Origin: Bradyrhizobium sp. | GTDB taxonomy: Bacteria > Pseudomonadota > Alphaproteobacteria > Rhizobiales > Xanthobacteraceae | Assembly (NCBI GenBank): GCA_028290165.1 | Contig: JAQGKJ010000362.1 | Coordinates: 1 to 12,267, forward strand | Reading direction: 5' to 3' | Length of the DNA stretch: 12,267 bases | Part shown: positions 6,581 through 12,267 of the stretch, one piece after another | Layout of the letters: the number at the start of each line of letters is the position of its first letter | Numbering within the stretch: position 1 is the stretch's first letter | The notes under the pieces: generated by a model | Told to the model about the DNA's origin: nothing | Database searches by the model: none | Seen by the model: only the letters and a program-made list of their open reading frames with translations | Made by a program: the position numbers and the translations under genes

Positions 6581-7630
6581 ATGTCCGTCAACAACAAGCG
6601 CGTGTTCTACGTCAAATATCTGGCAAACGAAATCTACGCCGACATCCTGCGGGCGCGACCCGATGTGCGGCTCGACCGGCTCGAGAACGAAAGCCCCGAT
6701 GAAATCTCGGCGCCGATCCTGGCGGCGGCGCATGCCTATCAGATTGGTGCTGCGCGCGACGAACTGGCAAAGCATTTTCACGTCGATGACGACCTGCTGC
6801 GGCGGGCGCCGAACCTGTTGATCGTCTCCAGCAATGGCGCGGGCTATGATCCCGTCGATGTCGAGGCGTGTACGGCCGCAGGCGTGCTGGTCGTTAATCA
6901 GTCCGGCGGCAATGCGCATTCGGTTGCCGAACATGCGCTGGGGATGCTGCTCACGCTGTCCAAACGCATCGTCCAGGCCGACCGCGCGCTGCGGCGCGAG
7001 GCGAATGTGAACCGCAACGACCTGATGGGCACGGAGGTGCAAGGCAAGTCCATCGGCATCGTCGGGCTCGGCAATGTCGGCCGCCGCATCGCCGCGCTCT
7101 GCAAGGGCCTGCTCGGCATGAACGTGCTGGCCTACGATCCCTATCTCTCGGCAACCGAAATGGCGGAGCGCGGCGGCGAAAAGGTCGAACTGGATCAACT
7201 ATTGAGCCGCGCCGATTACGTGTCGATCTCCTGTCCACTGACGAAGGCAAGCCGCGGCATGATCGGCGCGCGCGAATTCGCGCTGATGCAGCCGCATGCC
7301 TATTTCATCACGACGGCGCGGGGTTTTATTCACGACGAGGCCGCGCTGGAAGAGGCGCTGCGCCACAAGCGCATTGCGGGCGCAGGTCTCGACGTCTGGG
7401 CCAAGGAGCCGCCGCCGCCGGACCATCCGCTGCTGCAGTTCGACAACGTGCTCGCAAGCCCGCATACCGCGGGTGTGACGCGGGAGGCGCGGGAGAACAT
7501 GGGCAGGATCGCCGCCGAGCAAATGCTCGACGCACTCGACGGCAAACGTCCGCCGCGCATCATCAACCCCGAAGTCTGGTCCGACTACGCCAGGCGATTT
7601 GAGCGGACTTTTGGGTTTACGCCGGGATAG
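6581..7630 (+). CDS. D-2-hydroxyacid dehydrogenase, NAD-type (3-phosphoglycerate dehydrogenase family)
   Basis: This 349-residue cytoplasmic oxidoreductase interconverts a 2-hydroxyacid and a 2-oxoacid. The nucleotide fold has GLGNVG at 162-167 followed by Asp186 (VLAYDPY), which marks NAD rather than NADP preference. The catalytic triad of the family is intact: Arg247 in ITTARGFIHDEAALEEAL, Glu276 in GLDVWAKEPPPPDHPLL, and His295 in LASPHTAGVTREA. The start at 6581 gives MSVNNKRVFYVKY; the ribosome-binding site is weak, and the gene begins 14 bases after the hydrolase stop, implying co-transcription and perhaps reinitiation. By context it could oxidise the hydroxyacid released by the hydrolase to the oxoacid used by the split decarboxylase. 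(S)-sulfolactate dehydrogenase SlcC belongs to the same family, so a sulfonated substrate is possible but unproven. Confidence 0.9.
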   Translation: MSVNNKRVFYVKYLANEIYADILRARPDVRLDRLENESPDEISAPILAAAHAYQIGAARDELAKHFHVDDDLLRRAPNLLIVSSNGAGYDPVDVEACTAAGVLVVNQSGGNAHSVAEHALGMLLTLSKRIVQADRALRREANVNRNDLMGTEVQGKSIGIVGLGNVGRRIAALCKGLLGMNVLAYDPYLSATEMAERGGEKVELDQLLSRADYVSISCPLTKASRGMIGAREFALMQPHAYFITTARGFIHDEAALEEALRHKRIAGAGLDVWAKEPPPPDHPLLQFDNVLASPHTAGVTREARENMGRIAAEQMLDALDGKRPPRIINPEVWSDYARRFERTFGFTPG

Positions 7631-7633
7631 CCG

Positions 7634-7653
7634 TTCGCCGCTGGCGCGGCGAG
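7634..7653 (+). terminator. Hairpin just after the dehydrogenase gene (weak terminator candidate)
   Basis: TCGCCGC (7635-7641) and GCGGCGA (7646-7652) form a perfect 7-bp GC-rich stem with a TGGC loop, extendable by a T-G pair, four bases after the stop codon. No T run follows, so it is not a standard intrinsic terminator; it could still end or stabilise the operon transcript. Confidence 0.3.
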
Positions 7654-7974
7654 GGGATACGCCGAGTTTCAGCAGAGAAGATTTCGACCGTTGCCGGTCC
7701 GATCGAGGCAGGAAAACCACTGCCGCATGCGGCCGCGGCGATGGGTGCTTTGCTATTTTTCCGGCCGTCTCGACATGTCGTTCGGGCGGGCTCATTTGTT
7801 TCTTCGGCGCCATTCTCCAGATACCTGGCTGGCGCCATAGAGGAAATCTGCGTCATGCGACAGTGCGCTCCGGCCCGTCCCGGATCGCGCGCCGTCTCGC
7901 CCATATCGTCGCCATCGCGGCCGCCAGCCTGCCGGCCGCCGGCGCCTAGGCGAACCTCAATCCCATTCGAGCAA
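7654..7974. other. Non-coding gap without an intact gene
   Basis: About 320 bases separate the dehydrogenase operon hairpin from the end of the FAD monooxygenase gene. Short frames are present but none has a convincing start, family signature or ribosome-binding site, apart from the possible signal-peptide remnant annotated separately at 7855-7949. Both flanking genes point into this gap, so it is a convergent spacer. Confidence 0.6.
7855..7949 (+). pseudogene. Possible frameshifted signal-peptide remnant
   Basis: GAGGAA (7840-7845) lies nine bases ahead of an ATG at 7855, but that frame is not protein-like. The frame one base over, from about 7863 to the TAG at 7947-7949, reads RIARRLAHIVAIAAASLPAA followed by GA: positive residues, a hydrophobic core and small residues before a cleavage site, like the leader of an exported protein. 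A single-base shift would join the ATG to this leader, after which a stop cuts it off. It may be the stub of a lost secreted-protein gene such as a third TTT receptor, or chance in alanine-rich GC-rich DNA. Confidence 0.2.
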
Positions 7975-9159
7975 CTAGGTCAGCGCCACTGCCGCGGCTT
8001 GCGCGTCCGGGACCACGTCGTGATCATAGAGCCGCCTGCGGAACGCGGCATGCGCGGCGATTTCGGCGTCTCTGACACCGAGGTCGGAATAGGCGGAATC
8101 ATAGCGCAGCCCGTTTTCGCGCGCGCCGCGCTGGACCTGCGCCACGCGTTCGCGGCGCAGCCGTTCGTAAGCGAGCAGGGCGAGAGGAGCAGTCGTGAGG
8201 TCCGCGCGCGCCAGGATCGTCGCGAGCGCGATGCCGTCTTCGATCGATTGATTGGCGCCCTGTCCGAGATGCGGAAGCATGGGATGCGCGGCGTCGCCGA
8301 GCAGGCTCAGCCTCTGTTTGGTCCAGACCGGCAGCGGCTCGCGATCATATAACGCCCATCGGAACGTCACCCGAATTTCCTTCAACAGCTGATCGATGCG
8401 CGGATCCCAGCCCGCAAAAGCCAGCCTGAGAACGTCGGGATCGCCGGGGGCTGACCATGATTCCTTCATCTCCTCGTCCGTCGGCACGAACCCGACGTAG
8501 TTGATGAGCTTGCCGGCGCGCACGGGGAAGGCGAGGAAGTGCCTTCCCTTGCCGAGCCACATTTGCCAACGGTCGGTCGGCCAATGCGCAATGCGCTCAT
8601 GCGCCACCAGCCCCCGGTAAGCGACCGAGCCCGAAAACACCGGCCGGGACGACGCAAAGACATAAGGCCGAAGCTCGGAATGGATTCCGTCGGCGGCGAT
8701 GACAATATCGGCTTCAACGGAGGCGCCGTTGGCGAACGACACCCGGGCCGTCTTGTCGTCCTGTTCAAACCCGGTGCAACGGTGTCCGGTGTGAACCGTA
8801 CCGGCGGGCAGGGCGTTGGCCAACATATTCACGAGATCGGCGCGGTGCATGCCGAACGTCGCGTTCCAGCCTGAGGAGTCCGTTACCTGGACCGGCGCAA
8901 TTGGCACTCCGTCATGGCGGAAATAGCAGGACTCGTGGCCCACCCGCGCGCCCCATTTTTCTACCGCCGGTTCCAATCCAATCCGCTGCAGATGCCGTAC
9001 GCTGTTGGGCGTCAGGAACACGCCGGCTCCGATCTCGCCGATCGCTGGCGCCTGTTCGTAGACGGACACCGGGATAGCTTGTGCGGCCAGCGCATTGGCC
9101 GCGAACAAGCCCCCGATCCCGCCTCCGACGATGGCGACACGAGGACGGGACTGCACCAT
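7975..9159 (-). CDS. Class A FAD-dependent aromatic monooxygenase (salicylate / 3-hydroxybenzoate hydroxylase-like)
   Basis: This flavoprotein, 394 residues, uses NAD(P)H and O2 to hydroxylate a substrate, probably a hydroxylated aromatic acid. The three class A signatures are present: the FAD-binding GGGIGG at 12-17 with Glu35 ending the second strand (VSVYEQ), the DG motif at Asp157 (IVIAADGIHSELR), and the GD motif at Gly288-Asp289 (LLGDAAHPMLPHLGQGANQS). PTDRWQMWLGKGRHFLAFPV is typical of the salicylate 1-monooxygenase and 3-hydroxybenzoate 6-hydroxylase group; the exact substrate is not inferable. The ATG at 9159 sits six bases after AGGAG; an ATG directly before it (9162) or one at 9192 is possible. 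It is transcribed away from the second TTT receptor gene, sharing a 121-base divergent region, which suggests that the receptor delivers its substrate or a related compound. Confidence 0.88.
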   Translation of the reverse strand: MVQSRPRVAIVGGGIGGLFAANALAAQAIPVSVYEQAPAIGEIGAGVFLTPNSVRHLQRIGLEPAVEKWGARVGHESCYFRHDGVPIAPVQVTDSSGWNATFGMHRADLVNMLANALPAGTVHTGHRCTGFEQDDKTARVSFANGASVEADIVIAADGIHSELRPYVFASSRPVFSGSVAYRGLVAHERIAHWPTDRWQMWLGKGRHFLAFPVRAGKLINYVGFVPTDEEMKESWSAPGDPDVLRLAFAGWDPRIDQLLKEIRVTFRWALYDREPLPVWTKQRLSLLGDAAHPMLPHLGQGANQSIEDGIALATILARADLTTAPLALLAYERLRRERVAQVQRGARENGLRYDSAYSDLGVRDAEIAAHAAFRRRLYDHDVVPDAQAAAVALT

Positions 9160-9280
9160 CATCGACTCCTGATCATGGAATGGGTGAAACAATTTGGCGG
9201 TGGCGTTGTATCCTCACATAGACCGAGGCATTTTGCCATCAAGCGCGGCTAAAGCCGCCGGGACATCGGGGAGGCATCGC
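9160..9280. promoter_or_regulatory. Divergent intergenic region between monooxygenase and TTT receptor 2
   Basis: This 121-base region must hold both promoters. It contains the inverted repeat GCGGCT-aa-AGCCGC at 9245-9258, just upstream of the GGGGAGG ribosome-binding site of the receptor gene, so the repeat could act as an operator or as a hairpin in the receptor leader. No clear -35/-10 pair was recognised by eye. Confidence 0.35.
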
Positions 9281-10285
9281 ATGTGCAGCGCGTACACCAT
9301 CTCGTTGGCTTTCTTCCGCCGCTGTGTGGCCGCGCTGGCGCTCTTATTCGCTCTGTCAGCGCTCCCTGTCGGTCCGGCGTGCGCCGAAGACTACCCGGAT
9401 CATCCGGTAAAAATCATCGTCCCCTTCGCTGCCGGAGGCACCGCCGACGCCGTTCCGCGATTGATTGGAGACTGGCTCTCGCGCAAATGGGGCCAGCCGG
9501 TCATCATCGACAACCGCACCGGCGCTGGGGGAAACATCGGCGCGGAAGCGGTCTATCATTCGGCGCCCGATGGCTACACGCTGCTTTCGTCGCCGCCGCC
9601 GCCACTGGTGATCAACCAAAATCTCTATCCGAGGCTTGGATTCGATCCGGCCAAATTCGAACCGATCGTTGTGATGGCGCAGGTGCCAAACGCACTGATC
9701 GTCAATCCAAAGAACCTAAAGGCATCGAGCGTGTCCGAACTCGTCGAATACCTGCGGCAAAATCCCGAGAAGGTTACCGCTGCGACGCAGGGCAACGGCA
9801 CCACCTCGCATCTCACTGCCGAACTCTTCCAGGTAATGGCAAAGGTGAAGCTGCGTTTCATCCCCTATCGAGGGTCGTCACCCGCGCTTCAGGGCCTGCT
9901 TGCCGGCGACGTCGACCTGATGTTCGACAATCTCGGTAGTTCTCTGCCATTCGTCGAGGCTGGTAATCTCAAGCTGCTCGCTGTGGCCTCACCTCAGCGC
10001 CTGCCGTCACTTCCCGATGTGCCGACAATTGCGGAAACGCTGCCGGGTTTCGAAGCGGTTGCCTGGTACGCGATCGTGGCGCCGCCGGCCACGCCGAAAA
10101 GCATCACGGACAAGATCAATGCCGATGTGAACGAAGCCCTGCGTCAGCCTGAGTTGCAGGACCGTCTCAAGAAACTGTCGGCGGAGACTTTTGGAGGCTC
10201 TGTGGAAAAGGCCGTGACGTACATGCAGGGAGAGGTCGAACGGTGGGGTAACGTGATCAAGGCCGCGGATATCAAGCTCCAGTAG
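9281..10285 (+). CDS. TTT-family periplasmic substrate-binding receptor (TctC/Bug type), copy 2
   Basis: This is a second secreted receptor of the tripartite tricarboxylate transporter type, 334 residues. The signal peptide covers about residues 1-36: a short n-region with FFRRC, a long hydrophobic core (VAALALLFALSALPVG) and cleavage after ACA. Mature landmarks follow: DHPVKIIVPFAAGGTADAVPR, IIDNRTGAGGNIGAEAV, APDGYTLL, QGNGTTSHLTAELFQ, IPYRGSSPALQGLLAGDVDLMFDN, LLAVASPQRLPSLPDVPTIAET. Unlike copy 1 it keeps the DLMFDN segment but reads AAGG where most relatives have APGG. The ATG at 9281 is preceded by GGGGAGG at good spacing; the in-frame extension back to 9194 is not leader-like. The two receptors are clearly divergent paralogs rather than a recent duplication, so they probably bind different ligands. 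No partner permease genes are nearby. Confidence 0.92.
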   Translation: MCSAYTISLAFFRRCVAALALLFALSALPVGPACAEDYPDHPVKIIVPFAAGGTADAVPRLIGDWLSRKWGQPVIIDNRTGAGGNIGAEAVYHSAPDGYTLLSSPPPPLVINQNLYPRLGFDPAKFEPIVVMAQVPNALIVNPKNLKASSVSELVEYLRQNPEKVTAATQGNGTTSHLTAELFQVMAKVKLRFIPYRGSSPALQGLLAGDVDLMFDNLGSSLPFVEAGNLKLLAVASPQRLPSLPDVPTIAETLPGFEAVAWYAIVAPPATPKSITDKINADVNEALRQPELQDRLKKLSAETFGGSVEKAVTYMQGEVERWGNVIKAADIKLQ

Positions 10286-10369
10286 GAGTTCGCGGCGATG
10301 CGGACAACTACATAGGTCATGATCCCTGTCAAAAAATGATTCCACACAAGGAAGTTAAATCGGCCTATC

Positions 10370-10388
10370 TTCGCGCAACGGGCGCGAA
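10370..10388. promoter_or_regulatory. Inverted repeat directly upstream of the small-gene ribosome-binding site
   Basis: TTCGCGC (10370-10376) and GCGCGAA (10382-10388) are a perfect 7-base inverted repeat around AACGG. The repeat ends just before the AAGGAGG of the 70-residue gene. It could be a regulator site overlapping the promoter or a hairpin in the mRNA leader that adjusts access to the ribosome-binding site. Confidence 0.35.
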
Positions 10389-10403
10389 AGGAAGGAGGAT
10401 TCG

Positions 10404-10616
10404 ATGTCACATTTTGTCGTTCGCTTCATGAAGGATGTGCTTGGCGGCAACGGCCGGGAGATCGAGATCTGTCAGCGCTCTCTGGAGATCGATGCTTCCA
10501 GCGAGGGCCAGGCCACGGAACTGGCAAAGATAAAATTCTGCGAATCCGAGGCGCTCTGCGACTGGTCGCTTCATGCCGACAGAATTCAGGTCAGGGAAAC
10601 CGCCTTGCGGTCCTGA
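10404..10616 (+). CDS. Small conserved-looking protein of unknown function, 70 residues
   Basis: I cannot assign a function. The protein begins MSHFVVRFMKDVLGGNGREI, has a central segment rich in acidic and small residues (LEIDASSEGQATELAKIKFC) and ends with ADRIQVRETALRS. It has no signal peptide or membrane helix; the pattern suggests a compact beta-alpha-beta fold with an N-terminal strand FVVRF, a helix around GQATELAKIKF and a last strand DRIQVRE. There are three cysteines (in ICQRS, FCESE and LCDWS). The start is strongly supported by AAGGAGG five bases ahead, one of the best ribosome-binding sites here. I recall similar short hypothetical proteins from Bradyrhizobium-type genomes, which I cannot check. 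It stands alone, with 118 bases before it, and ends convergently eight bases from the alanine dehydrogenase stop. Confidence 0.8.
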   Translation: MSHFVVRFMKDVLGGNGREIEICQRSLEIDASSEGQATELAKIKFCESEALCDWSLHADRIQVRETALRS

Positions 10617-10624
10617 ATGCCTTC

Positions 10625-11758
10625 CTACGAGCGACCGGCGGCGCGCCAAGCGGCAATTGCCTCAATCGGTGAGCAGGACAGGCCAAGACTCTCGGCCACC
10701 GCCTTGTTGGTGATGCTGCCGCGGTAAACATTCAGGCCCGCCCGGAGATGGGGATCCCGCGTCACCGCCGCGAAGCCATCGTTCGCGATCGCGAGGCCAA
10801 ACGGCAGTGTCGCGTTGTTCAGGGCCTGGCTCGACGTCAGCGGTACGGCGCCCGGCATGTTCGCAACGCAGTAATGTATGATACCATCGACCTGATAGGT
10901 CGGATCGGCATGGGTCGTCGCACGGGAGGTCTCGAAGCAGCCGCCCTGGTCGATCGCGACATCCACCAGCACGGAACCCTGCTGCATTGATTTCAGCATC
11001 TTCCGCGTGACCAGTTTCGGCGCACTCGCGCCGGGAACAAGCACGGCGCCGATCACGACGTCGGCGGCGAACACTTCCTGTTCGATTGCTTCCGTCGTGG
11101 GGAAGCGGGTGCGGATTCGACCGGCAAACAATTCGTCGAGTTCACGCAAGCGGGGGATAGACCGGTCGAGGATCGTGACCTCCGCACCGAGCCCCACCGC
11201 CATCCGCGCGGCGTGCGTGCCTCCCACCCCGCCGCCGATCACGACTACACGCGCCGGAACGACTCCCGGTACGCCGCCGAGCAGAAGACCGCGGCCGCCC
11301 GCGCTCCGCTTCAGCGCTGCGCCCGCGGCTTCGATCGAAAGCCTTCCCGCCACCTCGCTCATCGGAGCGAGCAGCGGCAGGCCTCCCTTCGCATCCGTGA
11401 CCGTCTCATAGGCGATTGCCGTGCAGCCTGAAGCCATCAGGCCCCGGGCCTGCTCCGGGTCCGGCGCCAGATGCAGATAGGTGAAGATGATCTGACCCTC
11501 GCGCAACTGGATCCATTCGCGCGCCTGCGGCTCCTTGACCTTCACGATCATGTCGCTGGTTGTGAAAATCTCGGCCGCGGTGTCGGCGATGGCGGCGCCG
11601 GCCTTGCGGTAGGCCTCATCGCTCGCGCCGATACCGCCGCCCGCATTGGTCTCGACCGTGACGCTGTGGCCCGCGGCGACATATTCGCGAACGGTGCCGG
11701 GGGTGAGGCCGACGCGATATTCGTGGATCTTGATCTCCTTTGGCACTCCGACGCGCAT
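10625..11758 (-). CDS. ald: Alanine dehydrogenase
   Basis: This cytoplasmic enzyme converts L-alanine to pyruvate and ammonia with NAD+, or the reverse. Its 377 residues match the family length. Known functional positions fall where expected from the Mycobacterium enzyme: Arg15 (HEYRVGLTP), Lys73/Lys75 (IVKVKEPQ), catalytic His96 (TYLHLAPD) and Asp270 (VDVAIDQGGCFET). The NAD fold shows GGGVGG at 175-180 with Asp198 (VTILDRS). The ATG at 11758 is chosen because GGGGAGG lies five bases ahead and MRVGVPKEIK is the family N-terminus; the frame extends nine codons further up without need. It is divergent from an Lrp/AsnC regulator gene, the usual arrangement for alanine-responsive control of ald. 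The tail after CSPIEAIAAWRAAGRS is slightly extended. Confidence 0.96.
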   Translation of the reverse strand: MRVGVPKEIKIHEYRVGLTPGTVREYVAAGHSVTVETNAGGGIGASDEAYRKAGAAIADTAAEIFTTSDMIVKVKEPQAREWIQLREGQIIFTYLHLAPDPEQARGLMASGCTAIAYETVTDAKGGLPLLAPMSEVAGRLSIEAAGAALKRSAGGRGLLLGGVPGVVPARVVVIGGGVGGTHAARMAVGLGAEVTILDRSIPRLRELDELFAGRIRTRFPTTEAIEQEVFAADVVIGAVLVPGASAPKLVTRKMLKSMQQGSVLVDVAIDQGGCFETSRATTHADPTYQVDGIIHYCVANMPGAVPLTSSQALNNATLPFGLAIANDGFAAVTRDPHLRAGLNVYRGSITNKAVAESLGLSCSPIEAIAAWRAAGRS

Positions 11759-11807
11759 CGCGGCCTCCCCTTGTTTGAAAACCATGCTGGTAATTTAGGG
11801 AAGATTC

Positions 11808-11820
11808 GGGTTTGAAACCC
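11808..11820. promoter_or_regulatory. Palindrome GGGTTTGAAACCC in the ald / lrp-type intergenic region
   Basis: A perfect 13-base palindrome (six-base arms around a central G) lies 50 bases upstream of the ald start. With the second inverted repeat centred about 38 bases away (11841-11862) it makes a plausible operator pair for the adjacent Lrp-type regulator, which commonly binds several phased sites. The sequence itself is not a close match to the E. coli Lrp consensus. Confidence 0.4.
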
Positions 11821-11840
11821 TGCGAGCGCGGTGCTTTAAT

Positions 11841-11862
11841 CCGATTTATAGCTGGAAATCGG
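11841..11862. promoter_or_regulatory. Inverted repeat CCGATTT-N8-AAATCGG upstream of the Lrp-type gene
   Basis: Perfect 7-base arms flank ATAGCTGG; a further partial half-site CCGAT follows at 11871-11875. It is AT-rich in the middle of GC-rich surroundings and lies 36 bases before the regulator start, so it fits an autoregulatory or shared operator for the Lrp-type protein and alanine dehydrogenase. Confidence 0.45.
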
Positions 11863-11897
11863 CACTAATTCCGATATTGGCGCAGGAATCCAAACAC

Positions 11898-12267
11898 ATG
11901 AAGGTCGATCATATCGATACGACGATCCTCTCTGAGCTTACCATCAATGCACGGGCAAGCCAGGTCGACCTCGCCGAGCGCGTCGGGCTCTCGAGCACGG
12001 CGATCGCCCGGCGGCAGAAGGCGCTGGAGGAAGAAGGTTTTATCCTCGGCTATCAGGCCGTGCTTGATTTGACGCGTTTTGGTCTCACGACCACCGTTCT
12101 GGTCAGGGTCACTCTCGAAAGCCAAAACGAGGACGCGTTAAAATCGTTCGAAGCAGCCGTATTCGACTGTCCGTCGGTGGTTCGATGCTTCCTGATGTCG
12201 GGAAGCGACGACTACATTGTCATTGTGATGGCGCGCGACATCGAGGATTTTGAGCGCATTCACCGCA
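11898..12267 (+). CDS. Lrp/AsnC-family transcriptional regulator, 3'-truncated by window edge (probable ald regulator)
   Basis: This is a DNA-binding regulator that senses amino acids. The 123 codons present start MKVDHIDTTILSELTINARA, the standard Lrp N-terminus. A winged helix-turn-helix spans about residues 4-60, with SQVDLAERVGLSSTAIARR as the recognition region followed by KALEEEGFILGYQAVLD. From about residue 65 the ligand-binding RAM domain follows (TTVLVRVTLES, then PSVVRCFLMSGSDDYIVIVM), cut off at IEDFERIHR; roughly 30 residues are missing against the usual ~155. The start at 11898 has only a modest GGAA-type ribosome-binding site. Its divergent position against ald, with palindromes between, suggests that it is the alanine-responsive activator or repressor of ald, as with AldR/Lrp in other bacteria. 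The frame has no stop inside the window. Confidence 0.93.
   Translation, partial: MKVDHIDTTILSELTINARASQVDLAERVGLSSTAIARRQKALEEEGFILGYQAVLDLTRFGLTTTVLVRVTLESQNEDALKSFEAAVFDCPSVVRCFLMSGSDDYIVIVMARDIEDFERIHR

Noticed and set aside
7741..8352. 203-residue plus-strand frame overlapping the end of the FAD monooxygenase gene
   Set aside because: Most of it is antisense to the monooxygenase GD-motif region; the translation is arginine/proline rich with no signature.
11865..12125. 86-residue minus-strand frame at the right end
   Set aside because: It is antisense to the Lrp/AsnC helix-turn-helix coding sequence, which is unmistakable on the plus strand.

Overview
The window is GC-rich, densely coded chromosomal DNA. 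Its gene content resembles an alphaproteobacterium of the Bradyrhizobium/Nitrobacteraceae type: solitary tripartite-tricarboxylate-transporter (TTT) receptors, a gcl-hyi-glxR cluster, and alanine dehydrogenase divergent from an Lrp-type regulator. The organism assignment is inferred from gene style only. I see no tRNA, rRNA, CRISPR array, insertion sequence or phage gene.

Layout. (1) Bases 1-2819, + strand: the glyoxylate-to-glycerate cluster gcl (5' end cut off), hyi and glxR, closed by a probable terminator. Gcl condenses two glyoxylates to tartronate semialdehyde, Hyi interconverts this with hydroxypyruvate, and GlxR reduces it to D-glycerate. No glycerate kinase is present. (2) Bases 2874-3239, - strand: a small VanZ-like membrane protein. 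(3) Bases 3325-7630: a divergent catabolic island. Leftward run the alpha and beta subunits of a split ThDP-dependent 2-oxoacid decarboxylase (sulfopyruvate/phosphonopyruvate decarboxylase family). Rightward run a secreted TTT substrate receptor, a LigI-like amidohydrolase/lactonase joined to it by a 4-base ATGA overlap, and an NAD-type D-2-hydroxyacid dehydrogenase. The intergenic region between the two arms carries repeated TTGTCAA boxes. (4) Bases 7631-7974: no intact gene; a hairpin and a possible frameshifted signal-peptide remnant. (5) Bases 7975-10285: a class A FAD monooxygenase (leftward) divergent from a second TTT receptor (rightward). (6) Bases 10404-10616: a small unknown protein with a very strong ribosome-binding site. 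(7) Bases 10625-12267: alanine dehydrogenase (leftward) divergent from an Lrp/AsnC regulator cut by the window end, with two palindromes between them.

How the genes may work together. Region 3 reads as a self-contained route: uptake receptor, lactone or ring hydrolysis, oxidation of a 2-hydroxyacid to a 2-oxoacid, then decarboxylation to an aldehyde. The pattern resembles sulfolactate degradation (a PGDH-family dehydrogenase plus a split decarboxylase), but a hydrolase and a TTT receptor are added and no desulfonating enzyme is in the window. The substrate cannot be read from sequence; this is the best candidate here for an undescribed pathway. Region 6/7 looks like an ordinary Lrp-controlled alanine catabolism unit.
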